Below, piece after piece: positions 5,412 to 6,208 of a stretch of 6,208 nt of DNA (the first letter of the stretch is position 1; every line of letters begins with the position of its first letter). Both the position numbers and the translations under genes were made by a program. Under the pieces are notes generated by a model. It ran no database searches. It had not been told where the DNA came from and worked only from the letters and a program-made list of their open reading frames with translations. The DNA lies in contig JALHSX010000057.1 of NCBI GenBank assembly GCA_022865445.1, positions 1 through 6,208 of the forward strand. Reading direction: 5' to 3'. The stretch is from Thermoplasmata archaeon. GTDB taxonomy: Archaea; Thermoplasmatota; Thermoplasmata; UBA10834.

Positions 5412-6208
5412 CAGAAATCACCTCCGAGGAGTACGCGCGCCTCTTCCGTTATCTGATCGTCAGTGTAGTTGCGCAGCTCTATCGCCTTGCTGGGACAGAT
5501 GCCGACGCACATGCCGCAGCCTTGGCATGCCTGAACCCGGATCTCCGCCTTGCTCGCAGTTCCGATGAACGGAGCCTCGTAGGGGCATGTTCTCACACAG
5601 GTGAGGCATGCGGAGCACTTCTCTTGGGTCACGAGCGCTACGATGCCGCCGAACTCTATCTTGCCGCGTTTGACGAACTCCGCAGCCATCGCTCCGGCGG
5701 CCGCGCCTTCCGCTCTGGCAACCTCTCTCGACTTGGGGAATAGGGCCGAGCCGCACACGAACACCCCCGGCCTCGGTGTGCTGACGGGCCATCTTTGGAT
5801 GCTTCCGCGCCTTGTCGCGCCATCGATCGTCATGGGGATTCTGAGGGCTTCCGCGATTGCCTTGTTGTCCTCGTTGGGTGGAATTGAGGCGAACACGAGC
5901 GTTCCGAACCTGATGTTGAGCAGCTCCCCCTGGGCGAAGTCTTTGACGGTGAGCATACCCGGGCTTTCTACGTCGACCTTCGGTGCTCCGACCCTGTCGT
6001 ACCTCACGAACTTGATGCCCAGCTCAGCGGCTTCTTTGTAGGCGAGTTCAGACAGTCCGAACGCCCTCATCTCTTGGAAGACCACGAAGATCTGGATATC
6101 AGGGTGCTTCTTCTTCAGTTCAATAGCGGTCTCCAGCGTGTCGTCCCAGGCGAAGTCCTGGACCTTCAGGGTCTTGCCTGCGGGATCGGGGGTGTCGACG
6201 ATTGCGAC
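5411..6208 (-). CDS. hdrA: HdrA-like FAD/iron-sulfur oxidoreductase subunit, C-terminal part (partial, 5' end outside window)
   Basis: The frame stays open from the window edge (first codon GTC at 6208) to TGA at 5413-5411, giving 265 visible residues; an internal GTG at 6085 is not the real start. The fragment is the C-terminal part of a heterodisulfide reductase subunit A family protein. It shows the end of the flavin-binding fold, with PRPGVFVCGSA around fragment residues 146-156. Two classical [4Fe-4S] motifs follow, CSACLTCVRTCP (Cys 198, 201, 204, 208) and CQGCGMCVGICP (Cys 228, 231, 234, 238), then a YTDDQI tail typical of HdrA C-termini. HdrA proteins are cytoplasmic and hold FAD and several clusters, passing or bifurcating electrons between partners. 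The stop overlaps the mvhD start (TGATG), and metV and metF follow, so it probably serves a methylenetetrahydrofolate reductase complex rather than a methanogenic heterodisulfide reductase. The flavin-domain end looks divergent from methanogen HdrA. The family is near certain; the exact partner set is inferred. Confidence 0.9.
   Translation of the reverse strand, partial: VAIVDTPDPAGKTLKVQDFAWDDTLETAIELKKKHPDIQIFVVFQEMRAFGLSELAYKEAAELGIKFVRYDRVGAPKVDVESPGMLTVKDFAQGELLNIRFGTLVFASIPPNEDNKAIAEALRIPMTIDGATRRGSIQRWPVSTPRPGVFVCGSALFPKSREVARAEGAAAGAMAAEFVKRGKIEFGGIVALVTQEKCSACLTCVRTCPYEAPFIGTASKAEIRVQACQGCGMCVGICPSKAIELRNYTDDQITEEARVLLGGDF
5418..5425 (-). promoter_or_regulatory. Strong Shine-Dalgarno site of mvhD
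   Basis: GGAGGTGA on the minus strand, 6 nt before the mvhD ATG, is a perfect anti-SD match. It lies inside the end of hdrA and fixes the mvhD start at 5411, where stop and start form TGATG. Confidence 0.85.

Overview
This window of about 6.2 kb (roughly 55% G+C by eye) comes from a prokaryote, most likely an uncultured archaeon. The best archaeal signal is a TATA-box promoter of the GTTATAAA type in front of purH, with no bacterial -35/-10 pair seen there. Shine-Dalgarno sites are strong and the genes are tightly coupled. A folate-type C1 metabolism in an archaeon would fit lineages such as some Thermoplasmatota or Bathyarchaeia, but this placement is an inference and lineage confidence is low. 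All six genes lie on the minus strand, so transcription runs from high to low coordinates.

The upstream part (6208 to 3377) is a compact, translationally coupled cassette: hdrA-like (3' part only, cut by the window edge), mvhD/frhD-like, metV-like, metF. The stop-start junctions are TGATG, ATGA and ATGA. The gene set and order match the cassette known for the acetogen MetFV-HdrABC-MvhD complex. That complex is a methylenetetrahydrofolate reductase joined to an HdrA flavin/iron-sulfur module, thought to allow flavin-based electron transfer or bifurcation. The likely job here is the last reductive step of the methyl branch of a Wood-Ljungdahl or other C1 pathway (methylene-H4folate to methyl-H4folate). 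Electrons would pass through HdrA, MvhD and MetV. hdrB and hdrC would be expected beyond the window edge.

Next (3325 to 1676), 51 nt after metF and without a clear promoter of its own, is a DUF885-family putative zinc metallopeptidase of unknown substrate. A 103-nt intergenic region follows. It holds the TATA box, a 9-bp imperfect inverted repeat flanking it, and a third copy of the same G-rich motif in the leader. The last gene (1572 to 16) is a complete bifunctional purH for the final two steps of IMP synthesis.

MetF and PurH both belong to families that use tetrahydrofolate C1 carriers (5,10-methylene-H4F and 10-formyl-H4F). Their presence in one neighbourhood supports an H4folate-based C1 pool. 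There are no RNA genes, mobile elements, CRISPR arrays or gene-free stretches longer than 300 bases.
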